64,000 bases of DNA from CALMBW01 sp963779645 (GTDB taxonomy: Bacteria; Actinomycetota; CADDZG01; WHSQ01), in NCBI GenBank assembly GCA_963779645.1, contig CAVZYX010000005.1:2302116-2366115 (forward strand), given 5' to 3'. Below, piece after piece: positions 8,499-17,245 of this stretch (the first letter of the stretch is position 1; every line of letters starts with the position of its first letter). Both the position numbers and the translations under genes were made by a program. The notes below the pieces were generated by a model. The model saw only the letters and a program-made list of their open reading frames with translations. It searched no databases and had not been told where the DNA came from.

Positions 8499-9086
8499 TT
8501 AAAGCACGCCTTTGGTCGAGGGAACCGCGTCTCCGGCGCGCGGATCGATCGCGACCGCATCGGACAGGGCGCGGGCCAATCCCTTGAAGATCGCCTCGAC
8601 GCAATGATGCGCGTTGCGGCCCGCCAACAGACGAACGTGCAGCGTTAAGCCTCCCGCTCGACAGAAGGCTTGTAGGAATTCCTCGGTCAATTGGGTGTCG
8701 AAGTCGCCGACCGTCTCGGCAGGGATATCCACGTCGTACACCAACAGTGGCCGCCCCGAGATGTCCAAAGCGATCTGGGCCAAGGCCTCTTCCATAGGGA
8801 CGGTGGCGTCCCCATAGCGACGGATACCTCTTTTCTCGCCCAGTGCTTGCGTCAGTGCCTCTCCAAGGACGATCCCTGTGTCCTCGACCGTGTGATGAGC
8901 ATCGATCTCGAGGTCGCCTTTCGCCTCGATAGCAAGACCCAGCCCCCCGTGCCTTCCCAACTGATCCAGCATGTGATCGAAGAAGGCAACGCCGGTCGCC
9001 ACCACCACATCACCGCCGTCGAGATCAAGGGAGATGACGACCGCGGTCTCGGTGGTCGTGCGCTCGATCTTGGCCGTGCGCCCCAT
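8499..9086 (-). CDS. hisB: Imidazoleglycerol-phosphate dehydratase
   Basis: Removes water from imidazole glycerol phosphate to give imidazole acetol phosphate; a manganese enzyme. The two metal-binding repeats are visible as FFDHMLDQLGRHG plus DAHHTVEDTG, and AGRNAHHCVEAIFKG near the C-terminus. Length is 195 residues, a monofunctional HisB without the phosphatase domain, as usual in Gram-positives. ATG at 9086 overlaps the hisC stop (TGATG) and has GAGGAGG 7 bases upstream; the adjacent GTG at 9089 is less well spaced. Confidence 0.97.
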   Translation of the reverse strand: MGRTAKIERTTTETAVVISLDLDGGDVVVATGVAFFDHMLDQLGRHGGLGLAIEAKGDLEIDAHHTVEDTGIVLGEALTQALGEKRGIRRYGDATVPMEEALAQIALDISGRPLLVYDVDIPAETVGDFDTQLTEEFLQAFCRAGGLTLHVRLLAGRNAHHCVEAIFKGLARALSDAVAIDPRAGDAVPSTKGVL

Positions 9087-10171
9087 CACAGAACCTCCTC
9101 AAGCGCGTTCAGGAACGCGTCCGTCTCCATCGCCGTCCCCGCAGTCACCCTCAAGCAACCAGCTAGCACCGGGTCTTGAGGATAGTTGCGAACCAGTACT
9201 CCCTTGGAGAGCAACGCCCTCCACACGCTTTCGGTCTTCGATGTATCCGAGTCGGTCCCCACATCGAACAGAACGAAGTTCGCGTCGCTCCCATGAACCC
9301 GGCATCCGACACTTTCGATGCCTTCGGCGATCCGCGTGCGTTCGGTCCTTATAGCTTTGATCCGTTCGCGCGCGTCGGAATCGTGATCCAGAGCTGCGGC
9401 TCCTATCAGTTGGGAGAACGCCGACAACGAGTAAGGCAGGCGCACCTTCGCCATCTCGTTAACGATCCCCTCATCGGCTAAGAGATACCCCAGACGTGCC
9501 CCCGCAAGGCTCCATGCTTTCGAGAAGGTCCTGGTGATCACAACATTGGGGTGGTCACCGAGCATGTCTAGGAAGCTCGATCCCTTCCGAGCGAACTCTA
9601 TGTAGGCCTCGTCCACCACCACGAGTGGAACGAGTTCAGCGGCGCGCTCGATGGTTCTGCGGTCCTCCAGTCCCCCTGTGGGATTGTTGGGACTGCAGAA
9701 AAGTGCGATATCGGCTCCGTCGAGCGAGCGCTCAAGTTCGTCGGCCGCGATGCTCCAGCTTCCGTTCACGCGGCCCCCTCGGCGAGTCTGGGTTCCCGCG
9801 ATCTTGGGAATCAACGTGTGAAGCGAATAGGTGGGCTCGAACGTCACCGACGTCCGTTCGGGGCCACCGAAAGTAAGGAAAACGTGGAGCAGGACCTCGT
9901 TACTACCGTTCGCAACCCAGATGCCGTTGTGGTCCCAGCCCACGTACTCAGAAAGGGCGGCGACGAGTGCTGGCGCGTCGCGATCCGGGTAGCGGTTGAA
10001 CTGAGTCCTCGCCAATCCCTCGGTTACCTGGTCGATGAGATCCGCGGGCGGTGGATAAGGCGACTCGTTGGTGTTCATCCGGTACCGCGCCGGCATCTGG
10101 GGGGAGACGTACGGCTCGACGTCGGCGAGGTCCGCCCTGGCTGGAGGTATGACGCTTTCGGACCTAGACAT
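9086..10171 (-). CDS. hisC: Histidinol-phosphate aminotransferase
   Basis: PLP-dependent fold-type I aminotransferase making histidinol phosphate from imidazole acetol phosphate and glutamate. 361 residues from ATG 10171 (MSRSESV), which overlaps the hisD stop (TGATG). Motifs: NTNESPYPPP near the N-terminus, CSPNNPTGG, VVVDEAYIEF, and the PLP lysine in TRTFSKAWSLAGARLGYL. The C-terminal arginine motif is in GCLRVTAGT. Translationally coupled on both sides. Confidence 0.96.
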   Translation of the reverse strand: MSRSESVIPPARADLADVEPYVSPQMPARYRMNTNESPYPPPADLIDQVTEGLARTQFNRYPDRDAPALVAALSEYVGWDHNGIWVANGSNEVLLHVFLTFGGPERTSVTFEPTYSLHTLIPKIAGTQTRRGGRVNGSWSIAADELERSLDGADIALFCSPNNPTGGLEDRRTIERAAELVPLVVVDEAYIEFARKGSSFLDMLGDHPNVVITRTFSKAWSLAGARLGYLLADEGIVNEMAKVRLPYSLSAFSQLIGAAALDHDSDARERIKAIRTERTRIAEGIESVGCRVHGSDANFVLFDVGTDSDTSKTESVWRALLSKGVLVRNYPQDPVLAGCLRVTAGTAMETDAFLNALEEVL

Positions 10172-11463
10172 CACTTATCGGTATCCAAACGCTCCCACAC
10201 GGAACGCGCATGCGCGTTCAAGCCCTCAGCCTCGGCTAGGGAGTCGATGTGGGGCGCGAGACGCTCGAGAGCGCTCTGCGAGAAACCACTGACGTAGATC
10301 CGCTTGCAGAAATCCGCGACGCCGAGACCCGAATCGAACCGTGCCGTCCCTCCGGTTGGCAAGACGTGGTTCGTTCCACCGATGTAGTCGCCGACCGCTA
10401 CAGGCGAGTAGGGCCCGACGAACACCGACCCTGCGTTCCGGATCGCGTCGAGCGATGCCTCGGCCCCCTCGAAAACGAGTTCGAGATGCTCCGGTGCGAA
10501 GGCGTTGACCGTCTCTATGGCCTGTTTGAGATCCCTGACCAGTACGGCGGCGCCGCCTTCGATCAGGTGGTTCTCGACGTCATCGGGGCGCTCGTGCATC
10601 ATCACGTGCTGATCAAGGAGGGCAACGACTGCTTCAGCCAAGGCCGGCTCCCAGGTGATCAGGACATGCGAGCCGAGCGGACCGTGTTCGGCCTGAGCGA
10701 TCAAGTCGGTGACGAGGTGATCGGGGTTCGCAGATGCGTCGGCCACGATCACGATCTCACTGGGGCCTGCCTCGGAGTCGATCCCGACCCAGCCCTGGAC
10801 CTCTCTCTTGGCGAGCGTTACATAGACGTTGCCGGGCCCCACGATCTTGTCCACCGGACGAACGCTTTCGGTGCCGTAAGCCAGTGCGGCGATCGCTTGT
10901 GCGCCGCCCATCTTGTAAACCTCGCTCACGCCAGCCACCGAACACGCGGCCAGCACGACCTCGGAGACTCGGCCCCCCGGATCCGGCGGGGTTGCAACCG
11001 CTACGCCCTCGACACCAGCGACCACCGCGGGGATCGTCGTCATGATCACACTCGAGGGATAAGCAGCCCTCCCCCCCGGAACGTACGCGCCCACGCGTCT
11101 AAGGGGCCGGATCAGTTCGCCTACGAACTCGTCTTCCTTGCGTTCGATCCACCCTTGTGGCTTGTGCCTTTCGCAGGTCGTGCGAAGTCTGGAGGCCATA
11201 ACCTCCAAGGCTTCGAGGACCTCGGGACGGACCAACGACCTCGACTTGGAGATCTCAGATTCCTCGACCCTCAGCGTCTCGGCGTCGATCAGTGCGTCGT
11301 CGAACTTCCGCGTATAGGCGAACAGGGCGTCGTCACCTCTCGCTCTGACTCCGTCGATCACGTCCCGCACGGTGGCCAGCGCGTCGCCGGTCCCCTTCGG
11401 AGACTGAGGGCGAGGTATGTGTACGGGGCCTAGTTGCTCGCGACCGTCGATCAGATGCAGCAT
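10171..11463 (-). CDS. hisD: Histidinol dehydrogenase
   Basis: Zinc- and NAD-dependent enzyme oxidising histidinol to histidine, the last two pathway steps. 430 residues, normal length. Recognisable blocks are YVPGGRAAYPSSVIMT, KMGGAQAIAALAYGTESV, GPGNVYVTLAKREV, AEHGPLGSHVLITW and GGTNHVLPTGG. It is the first gene of the hisDCBHA run. A 49-base gap separates it from the upstream zinc-ribbon gene, so it may share the promoter of the MoxR/DUF58 operon. Confidence 0.97.
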   Translation of the reverse strand: MLHLIDGREQLGPVHIPRPQSPKGTGDALATVRDVIDGVRARGDDALFAYTRKFDDALIDAETLRVEESEISKSRSLVRPEVLEALEVMASRLRTTCERHKPQGWIERKEDEFVGELIRPLRRVGAYVPGGRAAYPSSVIMTTIPAVVAGVEGVAVATPPDPGGRVSEVVLAACSVAGVSEVYKMGGAQAIAALAYGTESVRPVDKIVGPGNVYVTLAKREVQGWVGIDSEAGPSEIVIVADASANPDHLVTDLIAQAEHGPLGSHVLITWEPALAEAVVALLDQHVMMHERPDDVENHLIEGGAAVLVRDLKQAIETVNAFAPEHLELVFEGAEASLDAIRNAGSVFVGPYSPVAVGDYIGGTNHVLPTGGTARFDSGLGVADFCKRIYVSGFSQSALERLAPHIDSLAEAEGLNAHARSVWERLDTDK

Positions 11464-11512
11464 GGCTTCGATCCTCGGATGGGCGGTCAGTACGGGGCGT
11501 CAGCGACCCCTG

Positions 11513-11737
11513 TCAGCCCAGATATTCGCATTCCCGACAGGTGAGGGAACCCATCACCATGGACAGCCGGGTAGATCCGCAACGAGGACAGTGTTCGAGC
11601 TCCTTGGTCCACGATGGATCACTGACCTGACAGTCCGGGCAGATGAGGATCTGTTCTCCGCCGACGACTCCCCGCGCCCAGGGAGACATCCCCTTGGCCG
11701 GATCGGTCTGCACTCGGTCACAGCGATAACAAGGCAT
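11513..11737 (-). CDS. Small multi-CxxC zinc-ribbon protein
   Basis: 74 residues with four CxxC pairs (CYRC near residue 3, CPDC near 33, CPRC near 49, CREC near 67), enough for two zinc-ribbon sites. The rest is hydrophilic with no signal or membrane segment. The family was not recognised; similar short zinc proteins may bind nucleic acid or partner proteins, but nothing here proves that. It starts 11 bases after the DUF58 stop, so it is probably the last gene of that operon. Confidence 0.7.
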   Translation of the reverse strand: MPCYRCDRVQTDPAKGMSPWARGVVGGEQILICPDCQVSDPSWTKELEHCPRCGSTRLSMVMGSLTCRECEYLG

Positions 11738-11748
11738 CTAGCTCACCA

Positions 11749-13527
11749 TCATCTCTCGCGAAGGGGGCCGCGGTCGAGAGCATTCGACGTCAAACGCACT
11801 ATGAAGGCGAGTAAGGCGAGGCCAACGATGGAGGCACCGAGCAATGCGATGGGTCCGGTCACACGAGCATTGCCTCCGACCCAAACGATAAGCAGCCCGG
11901 TAGCTCCGCCACCCGTGATGACTGCAAGGTCGAAAACCAAGCGCTCGCGTTTCACGGCGGATTCGGGGGTCGCACGATCGAGAACCGTATGAAGCGCCCC
12001 CAGCAGGAGATAGAGACCCACCCCCACCGCCGGCGCGGCAAGATCGATCCCCGTACCGCCCGTCACTAGAGCCAGTAGGTAGCAGAGGACGTAGACCGTA
12101 GAGACGGCACCGATCACGAAGGCATTGGGGACCATCAAGGACACCACCACGAGCACCACTCCGAGAACCCCCAGGCCGATCACAGACTCGATCTCGCTCG
12201 CAAGGATGATCATGTGCACCGACAACCCTGCGGCGAGGGCGACTGCCCATCCCTTGAGAACCATCAGGCCCTCACTCTCGGAAGCCGAGGGATCGTGGCC
12301 AGCAGCAGCGTCGAGCCCATCTCGTTCGGACCACGCCACGACCGGTATCCCCAGGGCTGCGAACTCGGCTCTCGTTGCGCTTCGTTGCAATCTCCATACC
12401 CTGTGTGCCAAAACTCCCTCGGCGTCCGGCGCTACGGGGATGGCATCCACGGAAAGGGTGTCGACGATCACCAGCGGGAAGCCTCGCCATGCGAGGTCCT
12501 GTAAAGCTTCGGTCGCTCTTGAGTCGATCAAGGGAGAGAAAGCTATGACCAGCGATTGCGGAGGAAGGGTGTTGCGAGGTATCTGCGCGATGTCCTTCCA
12601 CGCGTAGCTGAAGAGCACGCGGGACTCGAGCAAAGCGTCGACGATCCGATAGATCTGCGTCCGACCCATCGATGCAGTCAGCCAGCGAACTTCACCCCCG
12701 AACGCGACCAGTCCGACCCGGTCCTTGTGCTGGAGGTGGTGACGGACGATCCCAGCCGCGCCTCGGACCGCCACCTGCAGGCTTCCCTCTTCATCGTCCC
12801 CGAAGTTCCCGAACGTATCGACGAAAACTATGACGTCGGCGTTGCGTTCCGGATGAAAGACGTTCACGTGAAGGGAGCCGCGTCTGCTCGTTACGCGCCA
12901 GTTGACGCTCCGCACCCGATCGCCGAACTCGAACTGCCTCACTTGAGCGAACTCGATCCCGTCGCCGCTCGAGCGGGATGCATAGTTACCGGCGAAGGCG
13001 TGTGTGCGGGGCGGCTTCAGCCCGCGTCTCACTCTTTCCAAGTACGGGAAGACCTTCACGGGGATCGATCGATCGAAGGTTCCTTCCCAAGCAAGAAAGC
13101 GCCCCGGCCCTCCGGCTCGCACGACTACCGCTCCGAGAGGGTGGACCCCCCACCGTTGCGCCTTGACCTTCATAGAGAGGGTTCGCACCTCGCCGGCTAC
13201 AAGCCGCAACGTCGCTTCGGGCGGGCCATCCTTCGTCACGAACCCCGATCCGAGCGCGAGCACCATCCGAAGTTCGGGCACGTCCATGTCCGCCCAAACA
13301 CCGATCTCAACGGAGAGTTCATCTCCTTCGAGGCACCTGTCCGTCTCGAGATGACAGGCGATCGTCAGCTCCGGGGTGCGACTCCCCGCGACGCCGGCCA
13401 GCAGGGCGACGAGGATCGGCGCGGCAACGGCAACCATCTCTACCCGACCGGTCATCAACGCCGCGAACACGCTTAGCGTGGCGGCACCGACGAACGTCAC
13501 GAATCGCGGCGTGACGGACCGCTTCAT
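11749..13527 (-). CDS. DUF58-domain protein with C-terminal membrane helices
   Basis: 592 residues from ATG 13527, which overlaps the frame-corrected moxR stop as ATGA. The N-terminus has two hydrophobic segments (to about residue 45). A soluble region follows, with the DUF58/vWA-like core (RQFEFGDRVRSVNWR, DVIVFVDTFGNFGDD, HKDRVGLVAFGGEV). The last 165 or so residues are strongly hydrophobic, about five to six helices, which is longer than most DUF58 proteins. DUF58 proteins accompany MoxR AAA+ ATPases that help metal insertion or complex assembly; the client here is unknown. Partner genes are moxR immediately upstream and a DUF4129 protein. Confidence 0.82.
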   Translation of the reverse strand: MKRSVTPRFVTFVGAATLSVFAALMTGRVEMVAVAAPILVALLAGVAGSRTPELTIACHLETDRCLEGDELSVEIGVWADMDVPELRMVLALGSGFVTKDGPPEATLRLVAGEVRTLSMKVKAQRWGVHPLGAVVVRAGGPGRFLAWEGTFDRSIPVKVFPYLERVRRGLKPPRTHAFAGNYASRSSGDGIEFAQVRQFEFGDRVRSVNWRVTSRRGSLHVNVFHPERNADVIVFVDTFGNFGDDEEGSLQVAVRGAAGIVRHHLQHKDRVGLVAFGGEVRWLTASMGRTQIYRIVDALLESRVLFSYAWKDIAQIPRNTLPPQSLVIAFSPLIDSRATEALQDLAWRGFPLVIVDTLSVDAIPVAPDAEGVLAHRVWRLQRSATRAEFAALGIPVVAWSERDGLDAAAGHDPSASESEGLMVLKGWAVALAAGLSVHMIILASEIESVIGLGVLGVVLVVVSLMVPNAFVIGAVSTVYVLCYLLALVTGGTGIDLAAPAVGVGLYLLLGALHTVLDRATPESAVKRERLVFDLAVITGGGATGLLIVWVGGNARVTGPIALLGASIVGLALLAFIVRLTSNALDRGPLRER

Positions 13528-14484
13528 TCCTGGGCACGCGGCGCGGGAACCTGTTCGAGGATCCCGGCGACGACATCGGTGTCCCGAACGCGCCTTACCC
13601 ACAACTCAGGTCTCAGCGTGAGGCGGTGCGCCGAGCGCGACGCTGCCGATCGATTTCACATCTTCTGGTGTCACGAAGTCGCGGCCCTCGAACAGAGCGC
13701 GTCCTCGTGAAAGCTTCATGGCTGCCAGAGCTCCTCGGGGGCTCGCTCCGACCTCGACGTCCGGATGGGCCCGAGTAGCTCGAACGATGTCGACTATGTA
13801 GGCCGTGATGGCATCGTCGACATGGACCTCCTCGAGAGCGTTCTGCATCGCGATGAACCGCGCGGCATCCACGACGGGCTCGAGGATGACTTCATCGACG
13901 CCGCGCTGCAGCCGGCGGGCCAGCATCTCGGATTCTTCGGACTGCTCCGGATAGCCCACCGACGTGCGCAACATGAACCGGTCTAGTTGTGCTTCGGGCA
14001 GCGGGTACGTGCCCTCGTGCTCGATCGGATTCTGCGTCGCGATCACGATGAACGGCCGAGAAAGCTGGAAGGTTTGATCCTCTGCCGTGATCTGGTGCTC
14101 TTGCATCGCCTCGAGCAAGGCGGCTTGCGTCTTCGGTGGGGCTCGGTTTATCTCGTCGCCGAGGAGAAGGTTCGTGAAGATAGGGCCGCGGCGGAACTCG
14201 AATATGGCTTTTCGCTGGTCGTAGATGTAGGACCCCGTGATGTCGGCAGGGAGAAGGTCCGGCGTGAACTGGATCCGCTTGAAATCGATCCCGATCACCT
14301 GAGCGAAAGACCGGGCTATCAGGGTCTTCGCGAGCCCAGGGAGGTCTTCCAGAAGAACGTGCCCGCCAGCGAGCATCCCGATGAGCACTTGTTCGAGAAC
14401 CGCGCGCTTCCCGACGATGACTTTGGAGATCTGATCGATGATCCGGTCCGCGTCATCTTTAGTGCCCTGAAGTATCTCCTTCAT
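13524..14484 (-). CDS. MoxR-family AAA+ ATPase (one apparent extra base near the end)
   Basis: Chaperone-like AAA+ ATPase acting with DUF58/vWA proteins. Start at ATG 14484 (MKEILQGTKDD). Motifs: LLEDLPGLAKTL (MoxR-style P-loop), LLGDEINRAPPKTQAALLEAMQE (Walker B), ATQNPIEHEGTYPLPEAQLDRF (sensor 1 region). As given, the frame stops at 13606 after ALGAPPHAET. Dropping one G near 13628 gives the normal MoxR ending HRLTLRPELWVRRVRDTD and a TGA at 13526-13524. That stop overlaps the DUF58 ATG by 4 bases, exactly the coupling seen elsewhere here, so the shift is very likely a sequence error. Confidence 0.88.
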
Positions 14485-14975
14485 CGGCGACTGCTTTCCT
14501 CGATAGCGTCGACAAGATCGACCAGAGCCGCGGTGTCCATGGATCGATCGCAAGGTCGGCCTGGGTGCAGCGCAGTCAATCGGGCCGCGTAGTGGCGATC
14601 GGGATCCCGGGTGGGGTCGACGCCTTTGCTCTGGCGCAGAACATGCCGATGAACGCGCTGGAGCAGCGGCTTCAGTCTCATCTCGAACTCGTCTGGCTCG
14701 TAGATGCCGTAACCGAGCGTTCTCTCCAACCCGACCAGATCGGCGGGGCGTGTCGGCACGTAAACCCGTTTCCGAAGTGCATCATCGAAGGAGCTATGAC
14801 CTTTCGCCTTCATAGCTCGCAGCCATCTCATCTGCTGTGCGCCAAGCACGAGAGCCGCAGCACCAACACCGCCCGCGACTATGGCGCCCTCCCACCCCGG
14901 TGCTGCCAACCTCCCTACGCCAGAAAGGATGGCGATCAAGATCAAGGCCGCTGCGATCTTCACGCGCCCGACCAC
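14481..14975 (-). CDS. Hypothetical protein with N-terminal membrane hairpin (MoxR operon)
   Basis: 164 residues. Two hydrophobic segments (about 5-24 and 29-46) are followed by a basic soluble tail of about 115 residues (RWLRAMKAKGHSSFDD, RVHRHVLRQSKG). No family was recognised. It overlaps moxR by 4 bases (14481-14484) and the DUF4129 gene by 16 bases, so it is a member of this operon and probably a membrane partner of the MoxR system. Confidence 0.68.
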   Translation of the reverse strand: MVGRVKIAAALILIAILSGVGRLAAPGWEGAIVAGGVGAAALVLGAQQMRWLRAMKAKGHSSFDDALRKRVYVPTRPADLVGLERTLGYGIYEPDEFEMRLKPLLQRVHRHVLRQSKGVDPTRDPDRHYAARLTALHPGRPCDRSMDTAALVDLVDAIEESSRR

Positions 14976-15853
14976 GCGACCTCCTCTGTGGCAAGTGAGC
15001 GACGCACATCCTCCAGAGCAGCAACCGCATCGGCCCTCATGGTCTCGTCCATGGCGTGAAGCGAGAACCGTGCTCGTTCGAAAAGATCGGTCAACCGTCG
15101 GGCGCTGTCTTCCGGTACATCCATCGCATGAAGTGCTCGGCCCAGCACCTCAAGGGGTGTGTCCGAGTCATGCAAGGGAACCCCGCCGGCGACAAGGATC
15201 CTTTCCATCCGCCGATAGCAGGCGATGACGGCTTCGCGCGGGTCGGTGCTCGACCGGAGCTCATCGATGCCGATGCTCAATTCCTCGGCCAGCAACTGAG
15301 ACGTGTCAGGGCCGCGGCCCCCGTGCCGCACCCCACCACGTCCTAATAGGTAGATCGCCAGCCCCAACCCCAAGGCAGCCGCACCTAAACCGATCGTCAA
15401 CGCGAGCCCGAGGGTCTTGGACCGTTGCTCGCCACTCGCGCCCGGGTCGACGGGAGCCGGACTTCCCTCGGTGTTGACCGGCGACCTGACCGGCTCATCG
15501 TCCCGGCGGTCGGCGAAGCGCGAGGCGAACAGCGCCACGCTCCAGAAGATGAGAAGGAACACGAGGATCTGTTGCCACAATGGCCGGCGTTTCCGGACGA
15601 AGCGCGGGTCACTGACGCTGGCGACGCTCAGCCGCAGCATCACGGCCAGCACCACTAAGAGGATGGAGATCGCCACGATCAAGAAATCGGCGAAAGCCGG
15701 CGTGTCCGGCAGAACGATCGGAGCGTCGTGGTCCCCCCTCAGGAAAGGGAAGACCTTAGGCATCGCCGCCGCCAGCAGCACGAGCATGAGGGCGCCGACG
15801 ACCGCGTAGACGACCGGGTGACTGCCCCGCGGGCCCCGTTCGTTCTCCCCCAT
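14960..15853 (-). CDS. DUF4129-domain membrane protein
   Basis: 297 residues from ATG 15853 (MGENERG); the longer frame upstream is not protein-like. Hydrophobic segments lie at about residues 15-32, 50-70, 93-108 and 148-168. The soluble C-terminus (STDPREAVIACYRRMERIL, DTPLEVLGRAL, DLFERARFS) matches DUF4129, a domain found at the C-terminus of transglutaminase-like membrane proteins and in MoxR/DUF58 operons. First gene of the operon that continues through moxR and DUF58. A transglutaminase gene, common in such operons, is absent. Divergent from the mscS-type gene. Confidence 0.76.
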   Translation of the reverse strand: MGENERGPRGSHPVVYAVVGALMLVLLAAAMPKVFPFLRGDHDAPIVLPDTPAFADFLIVAISILLVVLAVMLRLSVASVSDPRFVRKRRPLWQQILVFLLIFWSVALFASRFADRRDDEPVRSPVNTEGSPAPVDPGASGEQRSKTLGLALTIGLGAAALGLGLAIYLLGRGGVRHGGRGPDTSQLLAEELSIGIDELRSSTDPREAVIACYRRMERILVAGGVPLHDSDTPLEVLGRALHAMDVPEDSARRLTDLFERARFSLHAMDETMRADAVAALEDVRRSLATEEVAWSGA

Positions 15854-16009
15854 CGCTCCATCGTTCCACAGGCTGCCCTGCGGCGCTACTACAGCGGTAG
15901 TGGAGCGCCAGATTGTCATCGTGTTATCAAGGGGGCGGGTCATTTCGAGCTCGCTAGGCGGCAGATAGATCGGGCCCAACTTCCCAGAAAAGGCAGGTGT
16001 CTATTCGTT

Positions 16010-16876
16010 ATGTCGTGGAACGGGATCCAAGAGCTGTTCGGGAACGACGCCTTCCAGGCCGCGATGGTGCGCGGAGGTCGGATCGCCGCGATCATCCTCG
16101 GTGCTTTCCTCCTCACCCGGCTGATCCGTAAGGGAGCTCAGCGTCTTGACGCAAAGGTCGCAAACGAGACCAGTCCGATGCGTAACCTCCAGCGGACGCG
16201 CACTCTCGCGAACATCCTTTCGTCAACCGGGATGGTTGTGATCTGGTCGATCGCCGGCATCTACATACTCATCTCGCTGAACTTCAATGTGGCTCCGCTC
16301 ATCGCAAGCGTTGGTGTCGTCGGACTTGCTGTTGGGTTCGGAGCCCAAAGTCTCGTTAAAGACGTGATCACGGGCTTCTTCATCCTCCTCGAAGACCAGT
16401 TCGGTGTCGGCGACGTGATCGAGATCAATCAGGTCGCCTCGGGTCGTGTCGAGCACCTCACTTTGCGAGTGACGGCGATGCGAGATCTCGACGGCACTGT
16501 GCATTTCATCGCGAACGGGGACATAACTCATGTGGCGAATAGGTCCAAAGACTGGGCACGCGCCGTTATCGATGTCGGTGTCGCCTACAAGGAGGATCCA
16601 TCCCGAGTACGCGACGTTCTCGAGGGGGTTTCCAAGGAAGCCTGGACCGACGAGAACCTCAGAAGGTTGATCTACAAGGAACCGGAGATCCTCGGAGTGG
16701 AGATGCTCGGGGAGTACGAAGTCACATGGCGCATCATCGTGGACACGAAGCCCGGTAAGCAGTGGGAGGTCGAACGTGATCTACGTGAGCGGATAAAGGT
16801 CGCCTTCGACGATCAAGGCGTCGAGATCCCGTTCCCGCACCGCGTGATGATCAGTGCAACTGCGGACGCCGAGTAG
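16010..16876 (+). CDS. MscS-family mechanosensitive ion channel
   Basis: 288 residues from ATG 16010 (MSWNGIQELF). Three hydrophobic stretches (about 20-38, 64-82, 86-105) include the glycine/alanine-rich pore helix GVVGLAVGFGAQSLVKD. The MscS beta domain follows (LEDQFGVGDVIEI, TLRVTAMRDLDGTVHFIANG) with a C-terminal alpha/beta domain ending EIPFPHRVMI. It would open under membrane tension to release solutes during hypo-osmotic shock. It stands alone, divergent from the DUF4129 operon and convergent with the metallopeptidase gene. Confidence 0.9.
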   Translation: MSWNGIQELFGNDAFQAAMVRGGRIAAIILGAFLLTRLIRKGAQRLDAKVANETSPMRNLQRTRTLANILSSTGMVVIWSIAGIYILISLNFNVAPLIASVGVVGLAVGFGAQSLVKDVITGFFILLEDQFGVGDVIEINQVASGRVEHLTLRVTAMRDLDGTVHFIANGDITHVANRSKDWARAVIDVGVAYKEDPSRVRDVLEGVSKEAWTDENLRRLIYKEPEILGVEMLGEYEVTWRIIVDTKPGKQWEVERDLRERIKVAFDDQGVEIPFPHRVMISATADAE

Positions 16877-16882
16877 CTGCGC

Positions 16883-17245
16883 TCATCCCCACCCGAGCTC
16901 GTGAAGTCGGTCCTCTTCGATCCCGAAGTGGTGTCCGATCTCGTGAAGGACGGTCTTACGAACCTGAGCTCGGATCCTGTCGGGGGTGCGCGCCATTCGC
17001 GTGATCGGACCCTTGTAGATCGAGATCTTGTCCGGCAGTGCACGGTCGTAATGGCCCCGGCTGGTCAGCGGGATCCCGTGGTAGTGGCCGAGGAGCGTGG
17101 TGTTACGCGGCAGCCTCGCCAGGAACTCGAGCGGAGGTTCGTCTTCCACCACGATCTCGACGTTGGACAACATCTGCGCGATGTCATCCGGCAGCGAATC
17201 GATCGCCTCGGCCACCAGGTCTTCGAATGTTCGTTCTTCGGTCAT
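16883..17245 (-). CDS. Zincin-like metallopeptidase family protein
   Basis: 120 residues with an HExxHxxG zinc site in TVLHEIGHHFGIEEDRLHELG near the C-terminus, typical of the small zincin_1 (PF06262) family of actinobacteria. The N-terminal half has the family pattern LPRNTTLLGHYHGIPLT and DKISIYKGPI. No signal peptide. The substrate is unknown. Its ATG overlaps the upstream phosphatase-family stop by 4 bases, so both are expressed together. Confidence 0.86.
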   Translation of the reverse strand: MTEERTFEDLVAEAIDSLPDDIAQMLSNVEIVVEDEPPLEFLARLPRNTTLLGHYHGIPLTSRGHYDRALPDKISIYKGPITRMARTPDRIRAQVRKTVLHEIGHHFGIEEDRLHELGWG

